Source of the DNA: Arthrobacter sp. B2a2-09
GTDB taxonomy: Bacteria > Actinomycetota > Actinomycetes > Actinomycetales > Micrococcaceae
Direction of reading: 5' to 3'
DNA: 64,000 bases
Assembly (NCBI RefSeq): GCF_027587375.1
Contig: NZ_JAMXIC010000003.1
Span: 62,001 to 126,000, forward strand
The notes beneath the pieces are model-generated. The model searched no databases, was not told where the DNA came from, and saw nothing but the letters and a program-made list of their open reading frames with translations. Both the position numbers and the translations under genes were made by a program. How positions within the stretch are numbered: position 1 is the first letter of the stretch; each line of letters begins with the position of its first letter. Below, piece by piece: positions 37,813 to 45,591 of the stretch.

Positions 37813-38478
37813 TCACGATGTCGGAAGGATCCTTGCGCAGCAATGGCCTTCGCGGTTGTCATCGGCGATCCGGTCCTCGGCAATTCCGCACGCGGCTGCC
37901 GCTCCGCTCAGGAAGGCGCCGTTCATGGCGCAGACCACGTTCGTGTGGCTTTCGGCCAGCCTGTGGAACGGGCAATTGACCAAGGAGTACCCGCCGTCGT
38001 CGTCAGCTTCCGGCCTGTAACCATAGCTCGCCAGGACATCCTCGAAGTGCGGCTCCGTACTGCCGGCCTCGCGGCCCCGGGCGTAGGCGGTTTCGAGGAG
38101 CGCTTCCCGCGGGGAACCACCCTTCGCCATCAAGTCCTGGATGGCAGAGGCCATCACTTCCCCGGCGAGGTCATAGTGGCGCTCCGGAACAGAGGCGCCG
38201 ATCTCATCAATGACGGGCGCATACAGCTTCGCGGGGCGCCCGGAACCCGGACCAACCTTGCCCCCGAGCTTGCGGAATTCAACATTCAGGAGCCCGTCGC
38301 GGACCAACCGGTCCAGGTGGAAGGAGGCAGTGCTGCGGGGAAGCCCGAGAGCCATCGCGGCGTCGTCGCGGCTGACTGCATCGCTTGCGGCGCAGACGTG
38401 CTCGTACAAGCGGCGGCGGTTGCCGTCGTCGAGGGATGCCACAGCGGAGAGTCGACGCAGCCAGGGAAGTCCGGTCAT
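37813..38478 (-). CDS. SufR-like helix-turn-helix regulator with cysteine-rich C-terminal sensor
   Basis: A 221-residue regulator. The N-terminal winged helix (about residues 15-85; LYEHVCAASDAVSRDDAAMALG and PRSTASFHLDRLVRDGLL) is of the ArsR/DeoR-like group. The C-terminal part carries cysteines spaced C-x13-C-x13-C-x15-CC within NCPFHRLAESHTNVVC, AMNGAFLSGAAAACG and GHCCARI. This resembles SufR, a repressor that senses a [4Fe-4S] cluster through C-terminal cysteines. The target operon type (FAD reductase, DoxX, cysteine desulfurase downstream) fits redox or Fe-S control. TCTAAAATCAA lies 15 bp upstream of its start, suggesting autoregulation. Cluster binding and ligand are inferred. Confidence 0.85.
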   Translation of the reverse strand: MTGLPWLRRLSAVASLDDGNRRRLYEHVCAASDAVSRDDAAMALGLPRSTASFHLDRLVRDGLLNVEFRKLGGKVGPGSGRPAKLYAPVIDEIGASVPERHYDLAGEVMASAIQDLMAKGGSPREALLETAYARGREAGSTEPHFEDVLASYGYRPEADDDGGYSLVNCPFHRLAESHTNVVCAMNGAFLSGAAAACGIAEDRIADDNREGHCCARILPTS

Positions 38479-38492
38479 GCATCCAGCTTAAC

Positions 38493-38503
38493 TCTAAAAT
38501 CAA
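38493..38503 (+). promoter_or_regulatory. Half-site TCTAAAATCAA next to SufR-like regulator start
   Basis: An 11-bp match to the left half of the 38531-38557 operator, in the same orientation and 38 bp away. The matching right arm is degenerate. It lies just upstream of the regulator start codon at 38478 and may allow weak self-control. Confidence 0.45.
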
Positions 38504-38530
38504 CACTCATTGCTTAATCCTTCCGAACTT

Positions 38531-38557
38531 TCTAAAATCAAATTATCCATTTTTAGA
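38531..38557. promoter_or_regulatory. Inverted repeat TCTAAA-N15-TTTAGA upstream of doxX-type gene (candidate operator)
   Basis: A 27-bp site with perfect 6-bp arms (extended by A/T to seven) and 15-bp spacer, identical in geometry to 35127-35153. It ends 11 bp before the DoxX start codon, overlapping the likely promoter and ribosome-binding region (GAAAGAAG), a position suited to repression. The regulator gene is divergent, 52 bp away. Confidence 0.65.
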
Positions 38558-38568
38558 AAGAAGCAATC

Positions 38569-38988
38569 ATGAACACCGCATCATCCCCAGCTCAAGCGAA
38601 AACCGGATCGCTGATGTCCATGGATCCCCAGCGGCAGGCATTCCTGCTCCTTCGGACCGTGTTCACCGTGGCGCCGATCATTTTCGGCCTGGACAAGTTC
38701 GCCAACCTACTCACCCACTGGACGATCTACTTGGCCCCCGCGGCCACCTCCGTGATTCCGGTCCCGGCCCAGACCTTCATGTACATCGTGGGCGTCGTGG
38801 AGATTGTGGCCGGCATTGCGGTAGCTGTGCGTCCGCGCTTCGGCTCGCTCCTGGTGGCCGTGTGGCTTCTGGGCATCATCGTGAACCTGCTGGTGCTCGG
38901 GAACTTCTTCGACGTCGCCCTCCGCGACTTCGGACTGCTCGTGGGCGCACTCGCGCTCAACCGCTTGGCCGTGGCCGCCCGTCGCTGA
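38569..38988 (+). CDS. DoxX family membrane protein
   Basis: A 139-residue integral membrane protein with about four helices (residues 20-38, 45-65, 70-92 and 98-125), with the DoxX block VFTVAPIIFGLDKFANLLTHW near the start and VEIVAGIAVAVRP in the middle. DoxX proteins associate with thiosulfate:quinone oxidoreductase in archaea and, in mycobacteria, with superoxide dismutase and thiol stress responses. The RBS is GAAAGAAG. Its operator-like 27-bp repeat is shared with the FAD reductase gene, and the SufR-like regulator is divergent next to it. Function as a redox-stress membrane component is inferred. Confidence 0.88.
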   Translation: MNTASSPAQAKTGSLMSMDPQRQAFLLLRTVFTVAPIIFGLDKFANLLTHWTIYLAPAATSVIPVPAQTFMYIVGVVEIVAGIAVAVRPRFGSLLVAVWLLGIIVNLLVLGNFFDVALRDFGLLVGALALNRLAVAARR

Positions 38989-38997
38989 CCGGCCTGG

Positions 38998-39975
38998 TCA
39001 GGCCAGGACCCGCAGGGCGCCCGGAACCACGTCGATTTCCACGGGAAGGAGTCCGATCCGCTCACCGTCGGCGTAGGCCACCACGTTCTCGGCGGCAAGG
39101 CGCACTGAGCGGACCCGGCGGATTTCCACCGCCGGGTGCGAGGTATGCCGGCCGGAGAAGACCTTCGGGAAGACCGCAAGGAAGGCTAGCCGGGACAAAG
39201 GCTTGACGATAAACAGATCCAGCAACCCGTCGTCGGGCGCGGCATCCGGGACGATGCGCATCCCACCGCCGATCGACTGGCCGTTGGCCACCGAAATCAG
39301 CATGGCGCCCTCCCTCGATGCCGCGCCGTCGGCCGTCACGGTGTAGTTGATGGCCCGGAACGATCCGAGCTCCCGGAGCATCGCCAGCGTGTAGCGGAGC
39401 GTACCGCGGGGCCACCTCCAGGAGTTGGCCCGTTCATTGACAGCGGCGTCGAATCCCGCGGATACGGCCCCGGCGAACCATATGGTCCGTCCGCCAGCGG
39501 TGATGCGGCCTGCGTCGAGGACCCGGCCGCCGTCGGCGAGCGCCGAGATCACGCGGGCACACGATCCCGCGATGTCCTGCAAAGGCAGTCCAAGCATCCG
39601 GGCTACGTCGTTTCCCGTACCCACGGGAACAATCCCGAGCGGCAACCCGGTCCTGCCAAGAGAGTTGACGCCCAAATGGACCATGCCGTCGCCACCCACC
39701 ACCACCAAGGCTCCGGCGCCTGCGCGAAGCGCTTCGTCTACCGCTTCCCGCAGGGCGTCCATGCTGTTGCGCCGAAGTACGACGACGTCGAGACCCGCGG
39801 CGCGGAGGCAGCGGGCGGCTTCGTCCCCGGCAAGGGCGTGCCGGCCAAACGCTGCAGCGGGATTGACCGCCAGCACGATCCTCCGGCGGGGCGAGCCATT
39901 CAGGCCTTCAGTGCCGGCGCCTGGTAGCTCAAAGGGATGATTGGGGCCGGCCGAGGAGTTCACAGCATGAATCAT
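38998..39975 (-). CDS. Diacylglycerol kinase family lipid kinase
   Basis: A 325-residue DAGK-catalytic-domain protein (YegS/DgkB-like). After a variable 30-residue N-terminus come RRIVLAVNPAAAFGRH, the nucleotide loop VVVGGDGMVHLGVNSL (the conserved GGDG) and the motif GIVPVGTGNDVARMLGLP. The C-terminal beta domain has GLLDLFIVKPLSRLAFL and ENVVAYADGERIG. It probably phosphorylates diacylglycerol or a related lipid at the membrane. The start is ATG 39975, with a weak ribosome-binding site. It is divergent from the J-domain gene. Confidence 0.92.
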   Translation of the reverse strand: MIHAVNSSAGPNHPFELPGAGTEGLNGSPRRRIVLAVNPAAAFGRHALAGDEAARCLRAAGLDVVVLRRNSMDALREAVDEALRAGAGALVVVGGDGMVHLGVNSLGRTGLPLGIVPVGTGNDVARMLGLPLQDIAGSCARVISALADGGRVLDAGRITAGGRTIWFAGAVSAGFDAAVNERANSWRWPRGTLRYTLAMLRELGSFRAINYTVTADGAASREGAMLISVANGQSIGGGMRIVPDAAPDDGLLDLFIVKPLSRLAFLAVFPKVFSGRHTSHPAVEIRRVRSVRLAAENVVAYADGERIGLLPVEIDVVPGALRVLA

Positions 39976-40113
39976 GCCACCGGCACGGGCGGGACCCGGG
40001 GAACTAAAGCCCGGGCCGCCGTCGTTCTCATGGTGGGCTGGCTAGACTTGCCAAGATCGCCACTCCGCACCGGGGCGGCGGGAATCTTCAGAATCCCAGA
40101 GAAAGGCCCGTGG

Positions 40114-41070
40114 TTGGCTCAGGGCAGCAGTTCCCACTATCAGATCCTCCGGGTTCCCGTCACAGCGACGGACAAGGAGATCAAAGTGGCCTACCGAAAG
40201 GCTGCGAGGAACGCCCACCCGGACCATGGCGGTGATCCTGAAGTCTTTCGACAGGTCACGCTCGCTTACGAGACCCTGATTGATCCCAAACGACGTGCGG
40301 AGTACGACCGCCGCTATGCGAGCGGCGTTTCGGGCAGGTCGACCCCCTTCCCAACGCAAAGACCGGACTACGGCGGGGCCGGCGCCCCCGGATCGGAAAC
40401 CCGCACCACCGGGGTCCACCGGCCGAATGCCCCGCGCAACACCGCCGGAGACGCTCCCGTCTATGTCCCGCCTTTCGATGATCCCCTCGAGGTGCCCCTG
40501 CTCTCCAAGGGCGAGGCCGCCCTGCAGATCCACGGGATTCCCCGGAAGCGTGGAATCTTCGGCGCCGAAGCCCGCATTCAGCGCGAAATGCGGACAGTCC
40601 AGCTCATCAGCCGCCAGATCCTGCCGGCCATCCCCTCAGCACGCCTCGTCAACGGGCTCCGCTCCCCCTCGGACGACAGCCACATCGATCACGCCCTGCT
40701 TGCCGGCTACCGCCTGGCGCTGATCGGTTCCATGCTGCTGCCCAAGGGCGCCTACGCCTGGGACGGTGTGGCGCTCAAGCATGGCGGCCGTTCGGTGCCA
40801 CCGCCGCAACTCGAGCTGATCGTCCGCCACATGCAGGAGATCTTCCCGGAACTGAATGTGACGGGTTGGGTAGTAGTCCATAGCCAGGACGGCAACCCGC
40901 ACGAGCCGGTCATCGACCATTACCGGCGCGCGGACGGAGATTTCGGTTCGGTGCAAATCGTCAATGCCTCCGGGCTGGCCCGCGGCCTCAAGCAGTTCCT
41001 GAGTTCAGGCCCGGTGCCCAACACTGTGGTTGTCCCGGTCCTGGCCCGGCTGCTGCGAGGCATGCACTGA
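40114..41070 (+). CDS. J-domain (DnaJ-like) protein
   Basis: A 318-residue protein with an N-terminal J-domain: HYQILRVPVTATDKEIKVAYRKAARNAHPDHGG (split: HYQILRVPVTATDKEIKVAY, RKAARNAHPDHGG), including the HPD motif that stimulates DnaK ATPase. No zinc-finger or CTD of classical DnaJ follows. Instead there is a proline-rich linker and an unfamiliar C-terminal domain (about residues 130-318) with a hydrophobic core SHIDHALLAGYRLALIGSMLL. I favour TTG 40114, preceded by AGAAAGG, because the J-domain begins seven residues later; upstream ATG candidates (39937) overlap the divergent kinase gene. It is probably a specialised co-chaperone. Client unknown. Confidence 0.85.
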   Translation: MAQGSSSHYQILRVPVTATDKEIKVAYRKAARNAHPDHGGDPEVFRQVTLAYETLIDPKRRAEYDRRYASGVSGRSTPFPTQRPDYGGAGAPGSETRTTGVHRPNAPRNTAGDAPVYVPPFDDPLEVPLLSKGEAALQIHGIPRKRGIFGAEARIQREMRTVQLISRQILPAIPSARLVNGLRSPSDDSHIDHALLAGYRLALIGSMLLPKGAYAWDGVALKHGGRSVPPPQLELIVRHMQEIFPELNVTGWVVVHSQDGNPHEPVIDHYRRADGDFGSVQIVNASGLARGLKQFLSSGPVPNTVVVPVLARLLRGMH

Positions 41071-41114
41071 GCCTGCGGGAACAACCCTGTATTTTCGCTG
41101 GCTAGGATTGATAC

Positions 41115-41582
41115 GTGTTCCGCATCCTCTTCCACACCCCTGAAATCCCGGGCAACACGGGAAACGCCATCCGGCTCGCCGCCATCACCGGCGCGGAGCT
41201 CCACCTCGTGGAGCCGCTGGGCTTCGACTTCTCCGACGCGAAGCTGCGCCGCGCGGGGCTGGACTACCATGACCTCGCGGTGGTCACGGTGCACAAGGAC
41301 ATCGAGGCTGCGTGGGCGGCTTTGCAACCCGAGCGCGTCTTCGCATTCACGTCCGACGGCGAATCCTCCTATACGGACATTGCTTACGAGGAGGGCGATG
41401 TTTTGCTGTTCGGACCCGAGTCCGTCGGTCTTCCGGACTGGCTGAAACAGGACCCGCACGTCACGGCCCGCGTTCGGCTCCCCATGCTGCCGTCCCTCCG
41501 CTCGCTGAACCTTGCCAATGCCGCCTCAATCGCGGTGTACGAGGCCTGGCGTCAGCATGGTTTTGCCGGCGCGAAGCTCTAG
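41115..41582 (+). CDS. trmL: tRNA (cytidine/uridine-2'-O-)-methyltransferase TrmL
   Basis: TrmL methylates the wobble ribose of tRNA-Leu isoacceptors using SAM. The 155-residue single-domain SPOUT protein shows the family blocks FHTPEIPGNTGNAIRLAA, ELHLVEPLGFDFSDAKLRRAGLDYHDL (split: ELHLVEPLGFDF, SDAKLRRAGLDYHDL), LLFGPESVGLP and MLPSLRSLNLANAASIAVYEAWRQ, the trefoil knot. Length matches the minimal TrmL fold. The start is GTG with AGGATTG upstream. It is 44 bp after the J-domain gene. Confidence 0.95.
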   Translation: MFRILFHTPEIPGNTGNAIRLAAITGAELHLVEPLGFDFSDAKLRRAGLDYHDLAVVTVHKDIEAAWAALQPERVFAFTSDGESSYTDIAYEEGDVLLFGPESVGLPDWLKQDPHVTARVRLPMLPSLRSLNLANAASIAVYEAWRQHGFAGAKL

Positions 41583-41625
41583 CGGGATGGCCTGGCCGCC
41601 CCGATAGCTCACCTCCGCGGATCAC

Positions 41626-41652
41626 CCATCCAAAACTCCCCCTGCACCGAAT
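41626..41652 (+). promoter_or_regulatory. Candidate SigK-type autoregulatory promoter (CCATCC-N15-CCGAAT)
   Basis: CCATCC at 41626-41631 and CCGAAT at 41647-41652 are separated by 15 bp. As I recall them, these are exactly the -35 and -10 hexamers used by mycobacterial SigK. A start of transcription six or so bases downstream would fall at or near the ATG at 41658. Confidence 0.65.
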
Positions 41653-41807
41653 ACCCTATGCAGGCACCGACAGCCTGGGCAGGCTCCTGGCCTGCGAAGC
41701 AAGGAGCCGGCGAAGCGACGGCCGCGGAAGGGGCGCAGGTGACTACTCTCAAGACTCGCAGTGCTTCTGGTACTGCCAGGGTCACGGGCAACCTATGCTG
41801 GACGGTG

Positions 41808-42404
41808 ATGGATACACCGAATGTGCAAGGCCCCGAGGCCCCCGGCCTGATAGCCGGCTCCAATGCGCAGCTTGCGGAATTGCTGGGGTTGATGGCCGAC
41901 GGTGACCGGGCTGCCTTCAGCGAGTTCTACCGGCTCACTGCGCGGCGGGTCTTCGGCATGGCCAAGCGCGTCTTGGTGGATGCGGGCTTGAGCGAAGATA
42001 CCACCCAGGAAGTTTTCATCCAGGTCTGGCAGAACGCGGCCAAATTCAACCCCGAGGCGGGCAGTCCCCTCGCGTGGCTCATGACCATCACCCATCGGCG
42101 CGCGATCGACCGCGTCCGCTCGGCCCAGTCCGCTACGGACCGCGAAGCGAAATATGGCGCTGCGAGCCAGCTCCTTGACCACGATTCGGTGGAAGAAGAA
42201 GCCAGCAGCCGGCTTGAGGCCGAGGCCGTCACCCGCTGCCTTGGCACCCTTACGGAAACGCAATTGGAATCCGTGCGGCTCGCCTACTATGGCGGGCTCA
42301 CCTACCGGGAGGTCGCCGATCAACTCGGTGCCGCGATTCCGACCATCAAGTCCCGCATCCGCGATGGACTTCTTCGACTCAAGACTTGCCTGGGGGTGAG
42401 CTGA
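41808..42404 (+). CDS. sigK: ECF RNA polymerase sigma factor, SigK type
   Basis: A 198-residue ECF sigma factor. Region 2 contains ALMADGDRAAF-like LMADGDRAAFSEFYRLTARRVFGM, the -10 recognition helix DTTQEVFIQVWQNAAKFN, and SPLAWLMTITHRRAIDRVRS. Region 4 is TETQLESVRLAYYGGLTYREVADQLGAAIPTIKSRIRDGL (split: ESVRLAYYGGLTYREVADQL, GAAIPTIKSRIRDGL). The cognate RskA-type anti-sigma gene follows after one base, so they are co-translated. The frame stays open upstream to ATG 41658, which sits right after a SigK-like promoter; a leaderless transcript would then give a 248-residue form with a 50-residue extension. I prefer 41808 from the family N-terminus, with moderate confidence. Confidence 0.9.
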   Translation: MDTPNVQGPEAPGLIAGSNAQLAELLGLMADGDRAAFSEFYRLTARRVFGMAKRVLVDAGLSEDTTQEVFIQVWQNAAKFNPEAGSPLAWLMTITHRRAIDRVRSAQSATDREAKYGAASQLLDHDSVEEEASSRLEAEAVTRCLGTLTETQLESVRLAYYGGLTYREVADQLGAAIPTIKSRIRDGLLRLKTCLGVS

Positions 42405-42405
42405 C

Positions 42406-43287
42406 ATGACCGAACACGATGACAACAAGCAGAATGCCGGGAAGGAAGGTCACCTCCGCAGGATGTTTGCCACCGACATAGCCACTGATCTTGCCGAAGG
42501 CCGTGTCTTGGAGCTTGCCGAGATCTATGCCCTCGACGCCTTGAGCGACGCCGAGCGAGCGGAAATCGACAACTACATTGCCACCGCGCCCGAACGCTCG
42601 GCGTTCCTTGAGCGGGTCAGGCAGTCACGCGAAACCCTCGCCACCTCCTTCGCCGACGAGGCCGAACCGCGGCCCGGGCTCTTGCAGGACATTCTGCGGC
42701 AACTCCCGCAACAACCCCGTACCGCACAAACCGGCACAGCGTCCGCACCATCTTCCGTTCCCGAAGCGCCGGCCGGCCCCACGATGCACGTTACCCCCGA
42801 CGTCGTGGACCTCGCCGCGGCCCGGAACCGACGGGATCGCCGACGTTTCGGCGGCGTCCGTGGTTGGGTGGCAGCCGCTGCGGCGGCTGCGGTAATCGCG
42901 CTTGGCGGTGTGGGCGTGGGCGTCTATGTAGCCGGGCAGAACGATCCCGTGAACCAAGTACTGCAGGCCGGCGATGTCCGGCAAGCCACCGTCAACGTCA
43001 ACGGCGGCGGCACTGCCACCGTGTCCATCTCCAGCTCGAAGAACGCTGTGGTGGTCCGCATGAACGGAGTTCCGGCGCCCCCGGCCGGCAAGGTCTATCA
43101 GATGTGGCTTATTCCCAAGGACGGCTCCGACCCCGTATCCCAGGGACTCATGGACGCCCAAGCCTTGAGCCATCCGGCGGTTGTCTCCGGCATTTCCAGC
43201 GCGGCAGCCATCGGCATCACGGTGGAACCCGTGGGCGGCTCCAAGAAACCGACGCTCCCGACGGTCGCCGCAGCGCCTCTCACGTAG
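42406..43287 (+). CDS. RskA family anti-sigma factor
   Basis: A 293-residue membrane-bound anti-sigma factor. The N-terminal cytoplasmic anti-sigma domain has ELAEIYALDALSDAERAEIDNYI, a linker, one membrane helix (residues 152-173; WVAAAAAAAVIALGGVGVGV), and an extracytoplasmic RskA domain with VYQMWLIPKDGSDPVSQG and GITVEPVGGSKKPTLPTV. RskA proteins hold SigK at the membrane until regulated proteolysis releases it. The ATG is one base past the sigK stop, with GGGGGTGAG upstream. The pairing is the standard actinobacterial one. Confidence 0.93.
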   Translation: MTEHDDNKQNAGKEGHLRRMFATDIATDLAEGRVLELAEIYALDALSDAERAEIDNYIATAPERSAFLERVRQSRETLATSFADEAEPRPGLLQDILRQLPQQPRTAQTGTASAPSSVPEAPAGPTMHVTPDVVDLAAARNRRDRRRFGGVRGWVAAAAAAAVIALGGVGVGVYVAGQNDPVNQVLQAGDVRQATVNVNGGGTATVSISSSKNAVVVRMNGVPAPPAGKVYQMWLIPKDGSDPVSQGLMDAQALSHPAVVSGISSAAAIGITVEPVGGSKKPTLPTVAAAPLT

Positions 43288-43328
43288 TAACGACGGAATT
43301 CGCCGACGAGGGTTCCTGGCGACGGGTC

Positions 43329-43359
43329 TTGACCTTGACGTAGCGTCAACTTCTACGCT
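43329..43359 (+). promoter_or_regulatory. MerR-type promoter with 19-bp spacer and operator palindrome
   Basis: TTGACC (43329-43334) and TACGCT (43354-43359) are spaced 19 bp apart. The palindrome TTGACGTAGCGTCAA (43335-43349) lies between them, the usual arrangement of MerR-family autoregulated promoters. The next gene's ATG at 43366 is seven bases after the -10, so transcription and translation may start together. Confidence 0.7.
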
Positions 43360-43365
43360 GGACAT

Positions 43366-44127
43366 ATGAAGCAGGACAAGGCAGATACCTGGACCATTTC
43401 CGAACTGGCCAAGGCCAGCAAGGTTTCCTCGCGAACCTTGCGCCACTATGACCAACTCGGACTCTTGGAGCCTGCCCATACGGGACACAACGGCTACCGG
43501 TACTACGGCCAGCCTGAGCTGCTGCGCCTGCAGCAGATCCTTCTGCTTCGTGAACTTGGCCTTGGGCTCGAGACCATCGGCGAAGTTCTGGATGGCCAGA
43601 CCGATCCTGTGGAGGCACTTGCCGTGCACAGGAACTGGCTGCTGGCCGAGCGCGAGCGACTGGACCGGATGTCCCGGACGGTCGACGCCACTATCGCAGC
43701 ACTACGTCAAGGAGAAACCATGACCGCGGAGAACATCTTCAAGGATTTCGACAACAACCCCTACGAAGCCGAGGCGCGCGAACGCTGGGGCGATCGGGCC
43801 GTCGACGTGAGCAAGGCACGGCACTCGGCGATGACAACGAATCAAAAACAGGCCTTCATGGAGGAGTACGCGGCCCTGAACCAGGATCTCGCCCGGTGTT
43901 TCGACGCCGCCCTTCCGGCGGACCACCCGGACGTCCAGGCAGCCGTCGGCCGGCATTACAAGTGGATCTGCGCCAGTTGGACGCCAAACGCTGAATCCTA
44001 CGTGGGCTTGGGACAGATGTATGTGGACGACCCCCGGTTCACCGCCAATTACGACAAGGTCCGCGTCGGTCTGGCGCCCTACCTGCTGGAAGGCATCAAG
44101 GTCTACGCAGCAGAAAAGCTCAGTTAG
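43366..44127 (+). CDS. MerR family regulator with TipAS-type effector domain
   Basis: A 253-residue TipA-like regulator. The N-terminal MerR winged helix is WTISELAKASKVSSRTLRHYDQLGLLEP with HNGYRYY following, then a long dimerisation coiled coil (about 80-120). An internal start-like ATG follows at TMTAENIFKDFDNNPYE, then the TipAS domain (about 125-253) with RHYKWICASWTPNAESYVGLGQMYVDD. TipAS binds thiopeptide antibiotics or other drugs. In Streptomyces lividans the TipAS domain is also made alone from an internal start; the ATG at MTAENIF (43720) with GGAGAAACC just upstream would allow the same here. Autoregulation by the MerR-type promoter is likely. Confidence 0.92.
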   Translation: MKQDKADTWTISELAKASKVSSRTLRHYDQLGLLEPAHTGHNGYRYYGQPELLRLQQILLLRELGLGLETIGEVLDGQTDPVEALAVHRNWLLAERERLDRMSRTVDATIAALRQGETMTAENIFKDFDNNPYEAEARERWGDRAVDVSKARHSAMTTNQKQAFMEEYAALNQDLARCFDAALPADHPDVQAAVGRHYKWICASWTPNAESYVGLGQMYVDDPRFTANYDKVRVGLAPYLLEGIKVYAAEKLS

Positions 44128-44147
44128 GGCATCTCTCCTGAATAGCG

Positions 44148-44195
44148 CGACGGCGGCCCGTCCCCACTGGAAACACAGGGGGCGGGCCGCCGTCG
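44148..44195. terminator. Bidirectional terminator between MerR and gluconate permease genes
   Basis: The arms CGACGGCGGCCCG (44148-44160) and CGGGCCGCCGTCG (44183-44195) are perfect, extended by CCCC/GGGG. The two genes converge here. Confidence 0.75.
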
Positions 44196-44217
44196 TACTG
44201 GCTGCTGGGTAGCCCCG

Positions 44218-45591
44218 CTAAATGATCAGCGAGAGCACCATGATGAAGGAGAAACCGACCACCGAGATGAGCGTCTCCATGACCGACCACGTCTTGAACG
44301 TCTGCCCGACCGTCAGGCCGAAAAGTTCCTTCACAAGCCAGAACCCGGCGTCGTTGACGTGGGACAGGAAGAGCGAGCCGGCACCGATCGCCAAGGCGAG
44401 GAGCGCTGCGTGCGTCAGGGTCAGGCTGCTGGCCAGCGGAGCCACGATGCCCGCGGCCGTCACCGTGGCGACCGTTGCCGAGCCCGTGGCCAGGCGGAGC
44501 GCCACTGCCACAATGAAGCCCAGGACCAGCACGGACATATTGGCGCCCTCGGCCCACTTCTTGACTGCGTCGCCGACGCCGGCCCCGATGAGGGTCTGCT
44601 TGAAGCCGCCGCCGGCGCCCACGATCAAAAGGATCGCGGCGATCGGTCCGAGGCTCGCGCTGAGCTTGGACGTGATCTTGCTACCGGTGAATCCAACGGT
44701 ATAGCCAAATGTCACCATCGCGGCGAGCACGGCCAACGTCATGGCAGCCAGGGGCTGGCCGATGAAATCCAGGACGGTGCGGATCATGGGGGCATGCGCA
44801 GCGTCCGGCCAGGCAATGTCCGCGATGGCCTTCAGCAGCATGAGCACCACCGGGAAGATGATGGTCAGCAGGGTGACGAGGAAGCTCGGCTGGCGCTTGA
44901 CTTCGCTGAGGTCGACGGCGTGCTGGGTGTCGACGCCGCCGGCCACCGCCGGGGCATCCACAGGAACCCAACGCGCGGCCAAACGGGAAAACAGCGGACC
45001 ACAAATGATCACCGTGGGGATGGCGACCAGGAGTCCCAGAGCCAAGGTGGTACCCAGTTCAGCCTTCACCGCGCTGATGGCGATGAGTGGCCCGGGGTGC
45101 GGCGGCACGAGGCCGTGCAGCACGGAAAGGCCGGCAAGCGCCGGAATGGCGATGCGCATGAGCTTCATCTTGGAGCGCTGGGTGACCAGGACGATCACCG
45201 GCAGGAGCAGTACGAGGCCAATCTCGAAGAACATCGGCAGGCCGATGATGACCGCCACCAGGGTCATCATCCAGACGACCCTGTTGCCCTTGGCCTTTTC
45301 CAGCAGGGTATCCACTACCCGGTTGGCACCGCCGGAGTCCGCCAGGAGCTTACCCAGCATGGCGCCGAGGGCAATCAGGAGTCCGACTTCCTTGAGGACG
45401 CCACCTACGCCGTCTTCGAAGTTGCTGATGACCTTGTCGAGTCCAACTCCGGATGCCAGGCCGACGAATGCCGAACCCAGCACGAGGGATAGGAAGGGGT
45501 GGACCTTGAATTTTGCGATCAGCAGGACAATCAGCGCAATGCCGATGGCCGCGACCACGAGGAGTTGGGTGTCGTGCCCGGTCCAGTTCAC
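44218..45591 (-). CDS. Gluconate:H+ symporter, GntP family
   Basis: A 457-residue permease with about twelve helices from the N-terminus (MNWTGHDTQLLVVAAIGIAL) to the end. The family marks are HPFLSLVLGSAFVGLASG, IALGAMLGKLLADSGGANRVVDTL (split: IALGAMLGKLLADSGG, ANRVVDTL), GLPMFFEIGLVLLLPV and HGLVPPHPGPLIAI. GntP proteins take up gluconate and related sugar acids. Its start overlaps the gluconokinase stop by 4 bp, so uptake and phosphorylation are coupled. The C-terminal WSVMETLISVVGFSFIMVLSLII is the last helix. Confidence 0.94.
   Translation of the reverse strand: MNWTGHDTQLLVVAAIGIALIVLLIAKFKVHPFLSLVLGSAFVGLASGVGLDKVISNFEDGVGGVLKEVGLLIALGAMLGKLLADSGGANRVVDTLLEKAKGNRVVWMMTLVAVIIGLPMFFEIGLVLLLPVIVLVTQRSKMKLMRIAIPALAGLSVLHGLVPPHPGPLIAISAVKAELGTTLALGLLVAIPTVIICGPLFSRLAARWVPVDAPAVAGGVDTQHAVDLSEVKRQPSFLVTLLTIIFPVVLMLLKAIADIAWPDAAHAPMIRTVLDFIGQPLAAMTLAVLAAMVTFGYTVGFTGSKITSKLSASLGPIAAILLIVGAGGGFKQTLIGAGVGDAVKKWAEGANMSVLVLGFIVAVALRLATGSATVATVTAAGIVAPLASSLTLTHAALLALAIGAGSLFLSHVNDAGFWLVKELFGLTVGQTFKTWSVMETLISVVGFSFIMVLSLII

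Noticed and set aside
39937..40113. Upstream ATG extension of the J-domain gene
   Set aside because: Overlaps the divergent lipid kinase start and adds 59 residues unrelated to the J-domain; TTG 40114 fits better.
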